DNA of 40,805 nucleotides from Myxococcales bacterium (lineage in GTDB: Bacteria; Myxococcota_A; Polyangia; Polyangiales; Houyiibacteriaceae). The stretch spans positions 1 to 40,805 of the forward strand of contig JAHBWH010000063.1 of assembly GCA_019637115.1 (NCBI GenBank), given 5' to 3'. Positions 8,345 to 16,297 of this stretch are shown here, piece after piece. The notes beneath the pieces are model-generated. The model had not been told where the DNA came from. It did not search any database and saw only the letters and a program-made list of their open reading frames with translations. A program made the translations under genes and the position numbers. How positions within the stretch are numbered: position 1 is the first letter of the stretch; the number at the start of each line of letters is the position of its first letter.

Positions 8345-8487
8345 GACACGAGACCGAGACCGTGTCCGAGACCGTGTCCGAGACCGTGTCCGAGACCGTG
8401 TCCGAGACCGTGTCCGAGACCGTGTCCGAGACCGTGTCCGAGACCGTGTCCGAGACCGTGTCCGAGACCGTGTCCGCGACCGTGCTG
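8345..8487. repeat. 12-bp tandem repeat between convergent genes
   Basis: Unit GAGACCGTGTCC occurs in ten perfect consecutive copies from 8356 to 8475, with degenerate copies on each side (8345-8355 and 8476-8487). It fills the gap between two convergent stop codons (8335 and 8493). Each unit contains the dyad GAC-CGT-GTC. The absence of any substitution between copies suggests recent expansion or homogenisation. Confidence 0.97.
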
Positions 8488-8492
8488 GGCGT

Positions 8493-8816
8493 TCAGAGCT
8501 TGCGCGCGCTGACGATCACGTGACGGCGGCTGTCGTCGACCTCGAAGGAGAACTCGATGCGGTCGCCCGCGGCGAGGCCCGAGAGCACGGCCTCGTCGTT
8601 CGCGAAGAAGGGCATCGTCATCGCGGGCATATAACCCGGCACCTCTTCGTGGTTGATCTCGGCGCGCGCGCCCTCGATGCGCTCGATGGTCCCCCGCGTC
8701 GTGTAGCGCGTCGTCTCGGTGGCGGCGGTGGTCGCCGCGGGCTCTTCCGAGCCTCCGCGATCACACGCAGCGAAGGACAGGGAGCCGGCGATGAGGAGCG
8801 TTGCGAGGAGCTTCAT
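8493..8816 (-). CDS. CusF-like copper-binding lipoprotein
   Basis: 107 residues from the ATG at 8816. The signal sequence ends in the lipobox FAAC (Cys18), followed by an Ala/Thr-rich linker and a small beta-barrel domain with the conserved segment INHEEVPGYMPAMTMPF. In the CusF/copper-binding periplasmic family the His and Met residues of this segment bind Cu(I)/Ag(I). Likely role: periplasmic copper handling. No copper pump or CusCBA gene is nearby, so its partner is not evident. The frame extends 12 codons upstream to 8852, but the signal peptide decides for the inner start. Confidence 0.85.
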   Translation of the reverse strand: MKLLATLLIAGSLSFAACDRGGSEEPAATTAATETTRYTTRGTIERIEGARAEINHEEVPGYMPAMTMPFFANDEAVLSGLAAGDRIEFSFEVDDSRRHVIVSARKL

Positions 8817-8866
8817 GACGAGAGTCCTGGCACCGCCCTCCGCGCCGGGCAAGCGCCGCCGAATCC

Positions 8867-8918
8867 GGACGTCGGACCCGGACGTCGAACCCGGACGTCG
8901 GACCCGGACGTCGGACCC
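8867..8918. repeat. 13-bp tandem repeat, four units
   Basis: Unit GGACGTCGGACCC starts at 8867, 8880, 8893 and 8906; one copy has a G-to-A change. It lies between two minus-strand genes, just downstream of the HD-GYP stop codon. The GACGTC core resembles that of the 15-bp array at 4051. Confidence 0.93.
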
Positions 8919-8925
8919 GGAGGGG

Positions 8926-10656
8926 CTACGCGCGGTGCCCAGTGGCGCTCGCGCGAAGGTGCTCGTACTCGGGCAAGAACGAGCGTCGGCGCTCGTCGCG
9001 GAGCTCGCGCGCCGGGAGCTCGAAGGGCTTCGGCGTGATCGCGAGGATGGCCGCCTCGTCCACCTCGTCGATGAGCTCGGGCGGGAGGTAGCGCTCGGCG
9101 TACACGCGATAGGTCCCGGACGTCACGAAGAGGTCGAGCACCTCGGGGTCGAGGTGATTGTCGCGCTTCATGAAGCCCATGATCTTCATGGTCTCGCTGA
9201 GCGTCTTGCCCTTCTTGTACGGGCGGTCCTGCGCCGTCAGCGCCTCGAAGACGTCGGCGATGGCCATCATCCGCGCGGGGACGGACATGTCGCCCGCGTA
9301 GAGCCCCTTGGGGTAGCCGCCTCCGTCCATCTTCTCGTGGTGGCCCCCCGCGTACTCCGGGACGCGCCGCAGGTTCCGCGGGAAGGGCAGCGCCTCGAGC
9401 ATCTGGATCGTCTGCACCATGTGCCCGTTGATGATCAGGCGCTCGCGCTCGGTGAGCGTCCCCCGCGCGATGAGCATGTTCTCGAGCTCGTCGGCGTCGA
9501 GCAGCGTCCGCGTCTCGCCCCCCTGGACGTAGGTGCGCGCGGCGATCTCCTTCACCCGTGCCTTCGCGGCGTCGTGGAGGAACTCGCCGCCCGTGTTGGT
9601 CTGCGCGAGGAAGGCGACGTCCTCGCGCAGCGCTCGGATCTCGGCCTCTGCCCGCTCGAGGGGGCTCGGGTCCCCCGCGGCCCCGCCTCCTTCGCGCGCG
9701 CAGGCCAGCTCCGCCTCGAGGGCCCGAATGCGCAGGTCGCGCTCGATCACCTCGGCCCGCGCCTTCACCATCTCGATGCGGTCCCAGATCGTCTCGAGCT
9801 TGGTGGCCTTGTCCATCACGTGGACCGGCGTCGTGACCTTCCCGCAGTCGTGGAGCCAGGCCGCGATCTTCAGCTCGTACCACTCCTCTTCGCTGAGGCG
9901 AAACCCCGCGAAGGGGCCGTCGGTCGCGGCCTGCGCCGCCTCGGCGAGCATCAACGTGAGGATGGGGACGCGCTCGCAATGTCCCCCGGTGTACGGCGAC
10001 TTGGCGTCGATCGCGGCCGCGATCATCTGGATGAAGCTCTCGAGCAGCGTCTTCTGCGCCTCGAGGAGCATCTGGTTGTCGAGGGCCACCGCCGCCTGCG
10101 AGGCGAGGGCCTCGACGATGTGGACGAGCTCGGGGTCGAACGCGACGACCTCTTTGGTCTCGGAGTCTTGCGCGTTTACGAGCTGCAGCACGCCGATGAC
10201 GCGGAAGTCGTTGTTGACCAGGGGGATCGTCAGGAAGGACTTCGAGCGATAGCCCGCCCGCTCGTCGAAGGCCTTCGTCCCGCGGAAGTCGAAGCCCTCC
10301 GCGACGTAGGCGTCGGGGATCGTGATGGACGACTTCATCAGCGCCGCGCAGGTGGCCACGTTGAACTGGTTCGGACGTCCGTCGGCGTCGTGGATCTTCA
10401 GCGGGGGGAGGTCGATGCTCTTGCCGGTGGTGCCCCCGAGCGCGATGCCGAGCGAGTCGTTGCGCATGATCGCGAAGCGGAGCTCGTCGCGGTCCGTGCG
10501 CAGGTAGAGCGTCCCGCCGTCTGCGTTGCAGAGCTTCTTCGCCTCGAGGAGGATCGTTTCGAGCAAACGCTCGCGGTTGCGCTCGGCGCTGAGCGCGACG
10601 CCGATGCGGTGCACGAGCTCGAGCCGCGCGATTTTCTCCTCGGGAGACACGCCCAT
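8926..10656 (-). CDS. GAF domain HD-GYP phosphohydrolase (probable cyclic-di-GMP phosphodiesterase)
   Basis: 576 residues. A GAF domain (about 22-195) is followed by an HD-GYP domain (about 203-520). The HD pair is at 269-270 (WLHDCGKVTTP), and HHEKMDGGGYP at 439-449 carries the second His pair and the GYP motif. Between the HD pair and the next conserved His (about 412) lies an extra segment of roughly 110 residues, largely coiled-coil (about 285-370). Typical HD-GYP domains have only 30-40 residues there; I believe a known subfamily shares this insertion, but cannot check. Expected function: hydrolysis of cyclic-di-GMP in response to a ligand bound by GAF. It is cytoplasmic with no membrane segment. 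Confidence 0.9.
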   Translation of the reverse strand: MGVSPEEKIARLELVHRIGVALSAERNRERLLETILLEAKKLCNADGGTLYLRTDRDELRFAIMRNDSLGIALGGTTGKSIDLPPLKIHDADGRPNQFNVATCAALMKSSITIPDAYVAEGFDFRGTKAFDERAGYRSKSFLTIPLVNNDFRVIGVLQLVNAQDSETKEVVAFDPELVHIVEALASQAAVALDNQMLLEAQKTLLESFIQMIAAAIDAKSPYTGGHCERVPILTLMLAEAAQAATDGPFAGFRLSEEEWYELKIAAWLHDCGKVTTPVHVMDKATKLETIWDRIEMVKARAEVIERDLRIRALEAELACAREGGGAAGDPSPLERAEAEIRALREDVAFLAQTNTGGEFLHDAAKARVKEIAARTYVQGGETRTLLDADELENMLIARGTLTERERLIINGHMVQTIQMLEALPFPRNLRRVPEYAGGHHEKMDGGGYPKGLYAGDMSVPARMMAIADVFEALTAQDRPYKKGKTLSETMKIMGFMKRDNHLDPEVLDLFVTSGTYRVYAERYLPPELIDEVDEAAILAITPKPFELPARELRDERRRSFLPEYEHLRASATGHRA

Positions 10657-10693
10657 GGTCTAGAGATACCATCGCCAGCGGGAGGCTTGGAAG

Positions 10694-10975
10694 GTGCGGG
10701 TGGTCTTCGAGCGGCTCGACGAGCCCTGTGTCGTTCGCGTGCCGGGCCCGGCAGGGCCTGAGGTGCACGAGCTCTGGCCGGTCGTCGTGGACGTCGCGAT
10801 CGACGGGGACCGCCTCCCCATGCGCTTCGTGTGGGACCGCTTCGCGCGGGTCCTCCGGGTCGACGAGCGGTGGCCGGGCCGTGTGAAGCTCGGAGACGCG
10901 CGCGCCGCGGCGGAGGCAGCGCGGGTGGCGCGCGAGGCGCTCGCGGCCGCCGCCGAGCACGCCTCGAAGACCTGA
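10694..10975 (+). CDS. Small hypothetical protein
   Basis: 93 residues from a GTG at 10694, with a strong ribosome binding site (GGAGG, 8 bases upstream). The first 65 residues look like a small beta-rich domain (VVFERLDEPCVVRV, LPMRFVWDRFARVLRVDERW), and the C-terminal 28 are an Ala-rich helix. No family was recognised. It is divergent from the HD-GYP gene with 37 bases between the starts. It may be a regulator or accessory protein, but nothing in the sequence fixes the function. Confidence 0.6.
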   Translation: MRVVFERLDEPCVVRVPGPAGPEVHELWPVVVDVAIDGDRLPMRFVWDRFARVLRVDERWPGRVKLGDARAAAEAARVAREALAAAAEHASKT

Positions 10976-11217
10976 CGTCCCGCCGCCGAGTTCGCCAAAC
11001 GAGGTCCGCCGAGCTGGTCCGGAGCCGCCGAACCCGGTCCGCCGGATCTGGCGAACCGGTCCGTCGTGACGTCCTCTCGCGCAGCCTCGCGGAGGGCGCG
11101 TCGGCCCCGAGACTATTTCGGCGGGACCAGGCCCCGACCGGGATATGCTCTCGGCGCTCGGCGGGCGAAGCCCGCGGTCGTCGAGGCTCGAACCGATCGA
11201 AGACTCCAGGACTCCGC
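10976..11217. other. Intergenic region with degenerate GGTCCG repeats and an inverted repeat
   Basis: Four GGTCCG elements lie at 11003, 11016, 11036 and 11058 within an imperfect repeat of GCCG/GAAC blocks. An 8-bp inverted pair, GTTCGCCA at 10990 and TGGCGAAC at 11049, flanks most of them. The remaining sequence up to the OmpA-like gene should carry its promoter, but no clear consensus was seen. AGG at 11208 is a weak ribosome binding site for the gene at 11218. Confidence 0.6.
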
Positions 11218-13017
11218 ATGACCCGCTTCGCACTCGCCTTCGCCTTCTCGCTGACGCTCGCGGCCCCCGCGCTGGCCCAGCGGACGACGCTCAACCGCTT
11301 CCGCGCGGCCGAGACCACGGACGACGCCTTCGGCCTGCGCCGACCCGAGGATCAGGGTCATCTGCGCGTCGGCGCGCAGCTCCACCTCGACTACGCGAGC
11401 GCGCCGCTCGTCTTCCGCGCCTCGGATGAGGACATCGGCGTCGTCGACCACCAGCTCATGGGGAACGTCGCCGTCTCCCTCGGTCTCATCGACCGCGCGA
11501 CGGTCTTCGTCGGCCTCCCCGTCAGCTTCGTCCTGACCGGCACCGACGAGGCGCTCGCGGGGATCACGCCGGCCAGCGGCCCTGGGCTCGGGGACGTTTA
11601 CCTTGGCGCGCGTTTTCGCATCTTCGGTGAGCGCGGCGACTTCTTCGGGCTCGCCGCGCAGCTCGCCATCACCCTGCCGACCGGCGGGGAGATGTATCGA
11701 GGGGATCGGCTCCCGACCGTCCACCCCGAGCTGCTCGCCGAGCTGCGGCCTGGGCTGCTCCGCTTCACGGTGAACGTCGGCGCGCGCATCCGGGAGCCCC
11801 AACAGGTCGCGGCCGACACGACGATCGGCAACGAGCTGACCTTCGGCGTCGGCCTGACCGCGCCGCTCTACGCGGACTTCCGAGACCCCTCGAAGGTCCG
11901 GCTCGATCTCCACGCGCAGATCTACGGCGCGAGCTCGTTCTCCGACTTCTTCGGCGAGAGCGTCACCGCGGTCGAGGCGCTCGGTGGCTTCAAGGTCCAC
12001 CTCCCGTCGGGCTTCGTGGTGGGCGCGGCGGGCGGCGCAGGCGTCGCCGCGGGCTTCGGGAGCCCGGCGGCGCGGGCCATCTTCACCTTCGGCTGGGCGC
12101 AGCCAATCGAGGTGCCGCCCGTGGCCGAGGAGGCGCCCGCCGACACCGACGGTGACGGCATCCCCGACGACCGCGACGCCTGCCCGTCCGAGGCCGAGGA
12201 TCTCGACGGCTTCGAGGACGCGGACGGATGCCCCGACCCGGACAATGACGGCGACGGCGTGCCCGACGCCGACGACCGCTGCCCGCTCGAGGCGGGGCCG
12301 GCCGAGAACGAGGGCTGCCCCGACAGCGACGCCGATGGCGACGGCGTGGTCGACCGCCTCGACGCCTGCGTCGACGAGCCCGAGGATCTCGACGGCTTCG
12401 AGGACGCGGACGGCTGCCCCGACCCGGACAACGACGGTGACGGCGTGCTCGACACGGACGACGCCTGCCCGACCGAGGCGGGCCCCGCGGAGAACCGCGG
12501 CTGCCCCGATCAGGACCGTGATGGCGACGGCGTCGTCGACCGCCTCGACAACTGCCCCGACGAGCCGGGGACCGCGGAGAACCAGGGCTGCGTGGCGCCG
12601 CAGCAGGTCCGCATCCAAGCGGGTCGCCTCGAGATCCTCGACAAGATCTTCTTCGCGACCAACCGCGACACGATCCAGCAGCGCTCCTTCCAGCTCCTCG
12701 ACAACGTCGCGCGGGTGCTGAACGCGCACCCCGAGATCACACACGTCCGGGTCGAGGGGCACTCGGACGACACGGGGAGCGCCGAGCGCAACCTCGACCT
12801 CAGCCAGCGCCGCGCCGAGGCGGTCGTCCGGCATCTCGTGCAGCGCGGTCAGGTCGCGGCCGAGCGGCTCTCGGCGCGCGGCTACGGTCCGTCGCGGCCG
12901 CTCACCAGCAACGACACCCCGGCGGGCCGCGCGGAGAACCGCCGCGTCGAGTTCCGGATCACGGACGGCGCCGAGGCGGAGGATGCGTCGACGGAGGCGG
13001 ACGCGCCGCAGGAGTGA
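11218..13017 (+). CDS. OmpA-family outer-membrane protein with thrombospondin type 3 repeats
   Basis: 599 residues. Signal peptide 1-21 (ALAQ), then a beta-strand-rich region (about 25-300) that looks like a membrane barrel (transporter/porin style: LGDVYLGARFRIFG, AAQLAITLPTGGEMY). Next come Ca-binding type 3 repeats (about 305-465; DTDGDGIPDDRDACP, DNDGDGVPDADDRCP and so on, with long acidic Asp runs), and an OmpA C-terminal peptidoglycan-binding domain (about 475-590; IFFATNRDTI, VEGHSDDTGSAERNLDLSQRRAEAV, ENRRVEFRI). It anchors the outer membrane to the cell wall. Cysteines in the repeats may form disulfides. The start ATG at 11218 fits the signal peptide; the frame is open upstream but has no signal there. 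Confidence 0.92.
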   Translation: MTRFALAFAFSLTLAAPALAQRTTLNRFRAAETTDDAFGLRRPEDQGHLRVGAQLHLDYASAPLVFRASDEDIGVVDHQLMGNVAVSLGLIDRATVFVGLPVSFVLTGTDEALAGITPASGPGLGDVYLGARFRIFGERGDFFGLAAQLAITLPTGGEMYRGDRLPTVHPELLAELRPGLLRFTVNVGARIREPQQVAADTTIGNELTFGVGLTAPLYADFRDPSKVRLDLHAQIYGASSFSDFFGESVTAVEALGGFKVHLPSGFVVGAAGGAGVAAGFGSPAARAIFTFGWAQPIEVPPVAEEAPADTDGDGIPDDRDACPSEAEDLDGFEDADGCPDPDNDGDGVPDADDRCPLEAGPAENEGCPDSDADGDGVVDRLDACVDEPEDLDGFEDADGCPDPDNDGDGVLDTDDACPTEAGPAENRGCPDQDRDGDGVVDRLDNCPDEPGTAENQGCVAPQQVRIQAGRLEILDKIFFATNRDTIQQRSFQLLDNVARVLNAHPEITHVRVEGHSDDTGSAERNLDLSQRRAEAVVRHLVQRGQVAAERLSARGYGPSRPLTSNDTPAGRAENRRVEFRITDGAEAEDASTEADAPQE

Positions 13018-13111
13018 AGCCGCGCCGCGAAGCGACGGCGGAGGTCGAGGCGGGCGAGGCGTGAGCAAAAGCAGCGCCCGCCGCCCGTCGTTCCGCGGTA
13101 GGTATCGGCGC

Positions 13112-14731
13112 ATGATGGATGGCGTCTTCGAGGTCCCCCTCCCCGAGAACGAGCCCGTGAAGGGCTACGCGCCTGGCTCGCCCGAGCGGGCCGAGCTCCA
13201 CGTCGCGCTCGCGAGCATCGCGTCCGAGCAGCTGGAGGTGCCGGTCGTGATCGACGGCAAACCCTTCCGCACCGGGCGCCTGACCGAGGTCGCGATGCCG
13301 CACGATCACGCGCACGTGCTCGCGACCGTGCACCACGCGACGGCGGCCGACGTGAACGCCGCCATCGAGGGCGCGCTCCGCGTCGCCCCCGCGTGGCAGG
13401 CGTTGCCCTTCGAGGAGCGCGCGGCGGTCTTCTTGCGGGCCGCGGATCTGCTCGCGGGGCCGTGGCGCATGCGCATCAACGCCGCCTGCATGCTCGGCCA
13501 GTCGAAGACGTGCCACCAAGCGGAGATCGACGCCGCCTGCGAGCTCATCGACTTCTTCCGCTTCAACGTCGCCTTCGCCCGGCAGATCCAGGCGATCCAG
13601 CCGCGCTCGGTGCCCGGGCAGTGGAACCGTACGGACTACCGCCCCCTCGAGGGCTTCGTGCTCGCGGTCACGCCCTTCAACTTCCTCAGCATCGCCGTCA
13701 ACCTCGCCGCGGCGCCGGCTTTGCTCGGGAACGTCGTGCTCTGGAAGCCGAGCCACACCTCGATGGTCGGGGTCTGGCATTGCCTGCAGCTCCTGCGGGA
13801 GGCGGGCTTGCCCGACGGCGTGATCCAGCTCATCGGCGGCGACGGTCCCGAGCAGGGACGCGCCGCGCTCGCGAGCGAGCACCTCGCGGGCATCCACTTC
13901 ACGGGCTCGACGGGCACGTTCCGCGCGCTCTATCAGGGCGTCGCGTCGAACCTCGAGCACTACCGGAGCCTGCCCCGCGTCGTCGGCGAGACGGGGGGCA
14001 AGGACTTCATCATGGCCCACGCCAGCGCCGACGCCGACGCGCTCGCGACCGCGATCGTCCGCGGCGGCTACGAGTACCAGGGGCAGAAGTGCTCGGCGGC
14101 CTCGCGCGTCTACGTCCCGCGGAGCCTCTGGCCTGCCGTCTCGGAGCGCGTCTGCGCGCAGATCGCCGAGCTGAAGATCGGCGACGTCACGGACTATCGG
14201 AACTTCCTCGGAGCGGTGATCGACGAGCGCGCATTCGGCCGCATCACCGGCTACCAAGCGCTCGCCAAGGAGAGCGCGAAGGTGCTCGCGGGCGGCGGCC
14301 ACGACCGCTCGAAGGGGTGGTTCGTCGAGCCGACCTTCGTCGAGGTCGCCGACCCGAAGCACCGCCTGATGCAGGAGGAGATCTTCGGCCCGATCGTGAG
14401 CGCCTTCGTCTACGAGGACGCTGCTTGGTCCGACACGCTGACGCTCGTCGACACGACCTCGCCCTACGGGCTGACCGGCGCGGTCTTCGCGACCGATCGC
14501 GCCGCCGTCCGCGAGGCGCAGGACCGGCTGCGCCAGGCGGCGGGTAACTTCTACGTCAACGACAAGCCCACCGGGGCCGTGGTCGGCCAGCAGCCCTTCG
14601 GCGGGGCGCGGGCGAGCGGCACGAACGACAAGGCCGGGAGCCTCTGGAACCTCGGGCGCTGGCTGAGCCCGCGCTCGATCAAGGAGACGTTCGTCCCCGC
14701 GCGCGACTGGCGCTACCCCTTCGTCGGCTGA
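13112..14731 (+). CDS. pruA: L-glutamate gamma-semialdehyde dehydrogenase (1-pyrroline-5-carboxylate dehydrogenase)
   Basis: 539 residues, the usual length of monofunctional P5C dehydrogenase. Aldehyde dehydrogenase hallmarks: the N-site motif VTPFNF, FTGSTGTF in the NAD-binding domain, catalytic Glu293 in ETGGKDF and catalytic Cys327 in YQGQKCSAASRVYV. KCSA(A)SR and NDKPTGAVVGQQPFGG are characteristic of P5C dehydrogenases. It oxidises glutamate semialdehyde to glutamate with NAD+, the second step of proline degradation. No proline dehydrogenase gene is adjacent. ATG codons at 13112 and 13115 are both possible; AGGT at about 13100 favours the first. Confidence 0.95.
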   Translation: MMDGVFEVPLPENEPVKGYAPGSPERAELHVALASIASEQLEVPVVIDGKPFRTGRLTEVAMPHDHAHVLATVHHATAADVNAAIEGALRVAPAWQALPFEERAAVFLRAADLLAGPWRMRINAACMLGQSKTCHQAEIDAACELIDFFRFNVAFARQIQAIQPRSVPGQWNRTDYRPLEGFVLAVTPFNFLSIAVNLAAAPALLGNVVLWKPSHTSMVGVWHCLQLLREAGLPDGVIQLIGGDGPEQGRAALASEHLAGIHFTGSTGTFRALYQGVASNLEHYRSLPRVVGETGGKDFIMAHASADADALATAIVRGGYEYQGQKCSAASRVYVPRSLWPAVSERVCAQIAELKIGDVTDYRNFLGAVIDERAFGRITGYQALAKESAKVLAGGGHDRSKGWFVEPTFVEVADPKHRLMQEEIFGPIVSAFVYEDAAWSDTLTLVDTTSPYGLTGAVFATDRAAVREAQDRLRQAAGNFYVNDKPTGAVVGQQPFGGARASGTNDKAGSLWNLGRWLSPRSIKETFVPARDWRYPFVG

Positions 14732-14748
14732 GCCGATCGGCTCAGCCG
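14725..14748. terminator. pruA: 24-bp perfect palindrome at the pruA stop codon
   Basis: The sequence CGGCTGAGCCGA and its exact reverse complement form a 24-base palindrome that includes the TGA stop of pruA (14729-14731). It lies between convergent genes (pruA and the aminotransferase ending at 14845), so it could terminate in both directions. There is no loop and no T-run, so function as an intrinsic terminator is uncertain. Confidence 0.45.
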
Positions 14749-14844
14749 GCGTCGCGTCGTCGGGGTCGCGGCGGCCTCCCGTCGGTGGCGCTCGAGGAGG
14801 GGCGACGCATCGCCTCCTTCTCGAGCGCTTCGTCGCGGCCCGTC

Positions 14845-16050
14845 TCAGACCAGCTTCGCGATGGCCTCACGCAGCCGCGCGATGCCCGCCTCGATCTGCG
14901 CCTCGCTGCAGGCGTAGCTCATGCGGAAGCAGCCGGGGGCGCCGAACGCGCTGCCCGGCACGAGCGCGCAGCGCGCCTCGTCGAGCAGGTAGGCGCAGAG
15001 CGCGAGGTCGTCCTCGAGCGCGACGCCTCCCGGGGTCTTCTTGCCGAGCAGCGCGCTCGCGTCGACGAAGACGTAGAACGCGCCCTCGGGCACGGTGCAG
15101 CTCAGCCCGGGCGTGCCGGAGATCCCCTCGACGACGAGCGCGCGGCGCTTCTCGAAGGCGGCGCGCATCTCGGCGACGCAGTCCTGAGAGCCCGTGAGCG
15201 CGGCGATCGTCGCGTGCTGCGCCGCCGTGGTCGGGTTCGTGGTCGCTTGACCCTGGATGGTGTTGCAGGCCTTCACGAGCGCCTTCGGCGCGAGCATCCA
15301 GCCGATGCGCCAGCCCGTCATCGCGTAGGTCTTGCTCACGCCGTCGACGATCACGATGCGGTCGCGGAGCTCCGGTGCGACCTCGAGGATCGACTTCTGC
15401 TCGAAGCCGCCATAGACGAGCTCGCCGTAGATCTCGTCGACGATGATCCAGCACGAGTGCTTGGCCAGCACGTCCGCGAGCGCGCGGAGCTGCTCGGCGG
15501 TGTAGGCGCTGCCGGTGGGGTTCGAGGGCGAGCAGAGCACGACGGCCTTCGTCCGCGGCGAGATCGCCGCCTCGAGCGCGGCCGGGGTCACGCGGTAGCC
15601 GCTCTCGGCCGTGGTCTCCACGATCACCGGCTCGGCGCCCGCGACGCGGACCTGCTCGGGGTAGCTCACCCAATAGGGCGCCGGGATCACGACCTCGTCG
15701 CCGGGCTCGTAGAGGGCGAGCGCGAGGTTGAACAGCGTGTGCTTGGCGCCGACCGACACGAGCACCTCGCTCGCCTCGTGGCGCGCGCCGCCACGCCGCG
15801 CTGCCGAGCGCGCGGCGATCGCCTCGCGCAGCGGGAGGATGCCGCCCGTCGCCGTGTAGCGGGTCGCGCCGGCGTCGATCGCCTTCTTCGCGGCCTCGCA
15901 GATGTGCTTCGGGGTGTCGAAGTCGGGCTCTCCGACGCTGAAGGAGAGCACGTCCACCCCCTGCGAGCGGAGGAGCGTCGCCTTCTCGGCGATGGCGACG
16001 GTGGCGGAGGGCTGGACGACGTCGAGGCGCTTGGCGAGGTCGAGGGTCAT
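14845..16050 (-). CDS. Aspartate aminotransferase-like PLP enzyme (class I)
   Basis: 401 residues, a fold type I aminotransferase. Characteristic segments: SFSVGEPDFDTP (36-47), RYTATGGILPLREAIA (64-79), LCSPSNPTG (172-180, cofactor-binding Asn), VDEIYGELVY (204-213) and the PLP lysine Lys240 in DGVSKTYAMTGWRIGW. The C-terminal Arg that binds the substrate carboxylate is in CFRMSYA. The pattern is that of the Thermus/Bacillus type aspartate (Igamma) subgroup; aspartate is the likely substrate but prephenate or other amino acids are possible. It is convergent with pruA and divergent from the sigma factor gene. Confidence 0.9.
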   Translation of the reverse strand: MTLDLAKRLDVVQPSATVAIAEKATLLRSQGVDVLSFSVGEPDFDTPKHICEAAKKAIDAGATRYTATGGILPLREAIAARSAARRGGARHEASEVLVSVGAKHTLFNLALALYEPGDEVVIPAPYWVSYPEQVRVAGAEPVIVETTAESGYRVTPAALEAAISPRTKAVVLCSPSNPTGSAYTAEQLRALADVLAKHSCWIIVDEIYGELVYGGFEQKSILEVAPELRDRIVIVDGVSKTYAMTGWRIGWMLAPKALVKACNTIQGQATTNPTTAAQHATIAALTGSQDCVAEMRAAFEKRRALVVEGISGTPGLSCTVPEGAFYVFVDASALLGKKTPGGVALEDDLALCAYLLDEARCALVPGSAFGAPGCFRMSYACSEAQIEAGIARLREAIAKLV

Positions 16051-16119
16051 GGCCCGGGGCTACCACCGAGGCCCCCTCGCTTCAACGTGGCGGCTCTCCT
16101 GCCCTCGGCGGCGGGGCCC

Positions 16120-16191
16120 GAGCTCCTGGCGCGGGCCGAGCTCCTAGCGCGGGCCGAGCTCCTGGCGCGGGCCGAGCTCCTGACGCGGGCT
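16120..16191. repeat. 18-bp tandem repeat, four units
   Basis: Unit GAGCTCCTGGCGCGGGCC starts at 16120, 16138, 16156 and 16174, with single-base variants (CTAGCG in the second, CTGACG in the fourth). A shortened copy continues to about 16207. It lies upstream of both divergent genes. Confidence 0.95.
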
Positions 16192-16206
16192 GCTGGCGCG
16201 GGGCCC

Positions 16207-16231
16207 GGGTCTTTGTGAGACCCTCGGGGTC
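16207..16231 (+). promoter_or_regulatory. Two overlapping, mutually exclusive hairpins upstream of the sigma factor
   Basis: GGGTCT-TTGTG-AGACCC (16207-16223) forms a 6-bp stem. GACCC-TCG-GGGTC (16219-16231) forms a 5-bp stem that shares the GACCC strand. If transcribed, only one could form at a time, an arrangement seen in attenuators. Alternatively they are operator half-sites. The distance to the sigma factor start is about 67 bases. Confidence 0.35.
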
Positions 16232-16297
16232 ACTCGGTCGAAAAAAGATCGTGGGCGCCGGTCACGAATCGGGCCGACGTGGGCACAGGGGGTTGTG

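Larger units (their letters stand above)
16051..16297. other. Divergent intergenic region between aminotransferase and sigma factor
   Basis: Holds an 18-bp tandem array (16120-16191), two mutually exclusive hairpins (16207-16231), an A6 run at 16241-16246 and an AGGGGG ribosome binding site about six bases before the ATG at 16298. No gene was recognised. Promoters for both directions must lie here; no clear ECF consensus was identified. Confidence 0.6.

Noticed and set aside
8345-8487. CRISPR array
   Set aside because: The 12-base units follow one another without spacers, there is no cas gene in the window, and the same holds for the other arrays.
8813-11233. 806-codon minus-strand frame overlapping the HD-GYP gene
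   Set aside because: It is another frame of the same strand; the GAF and HD-GYP motifs lie in the 8926-10656 frame only.
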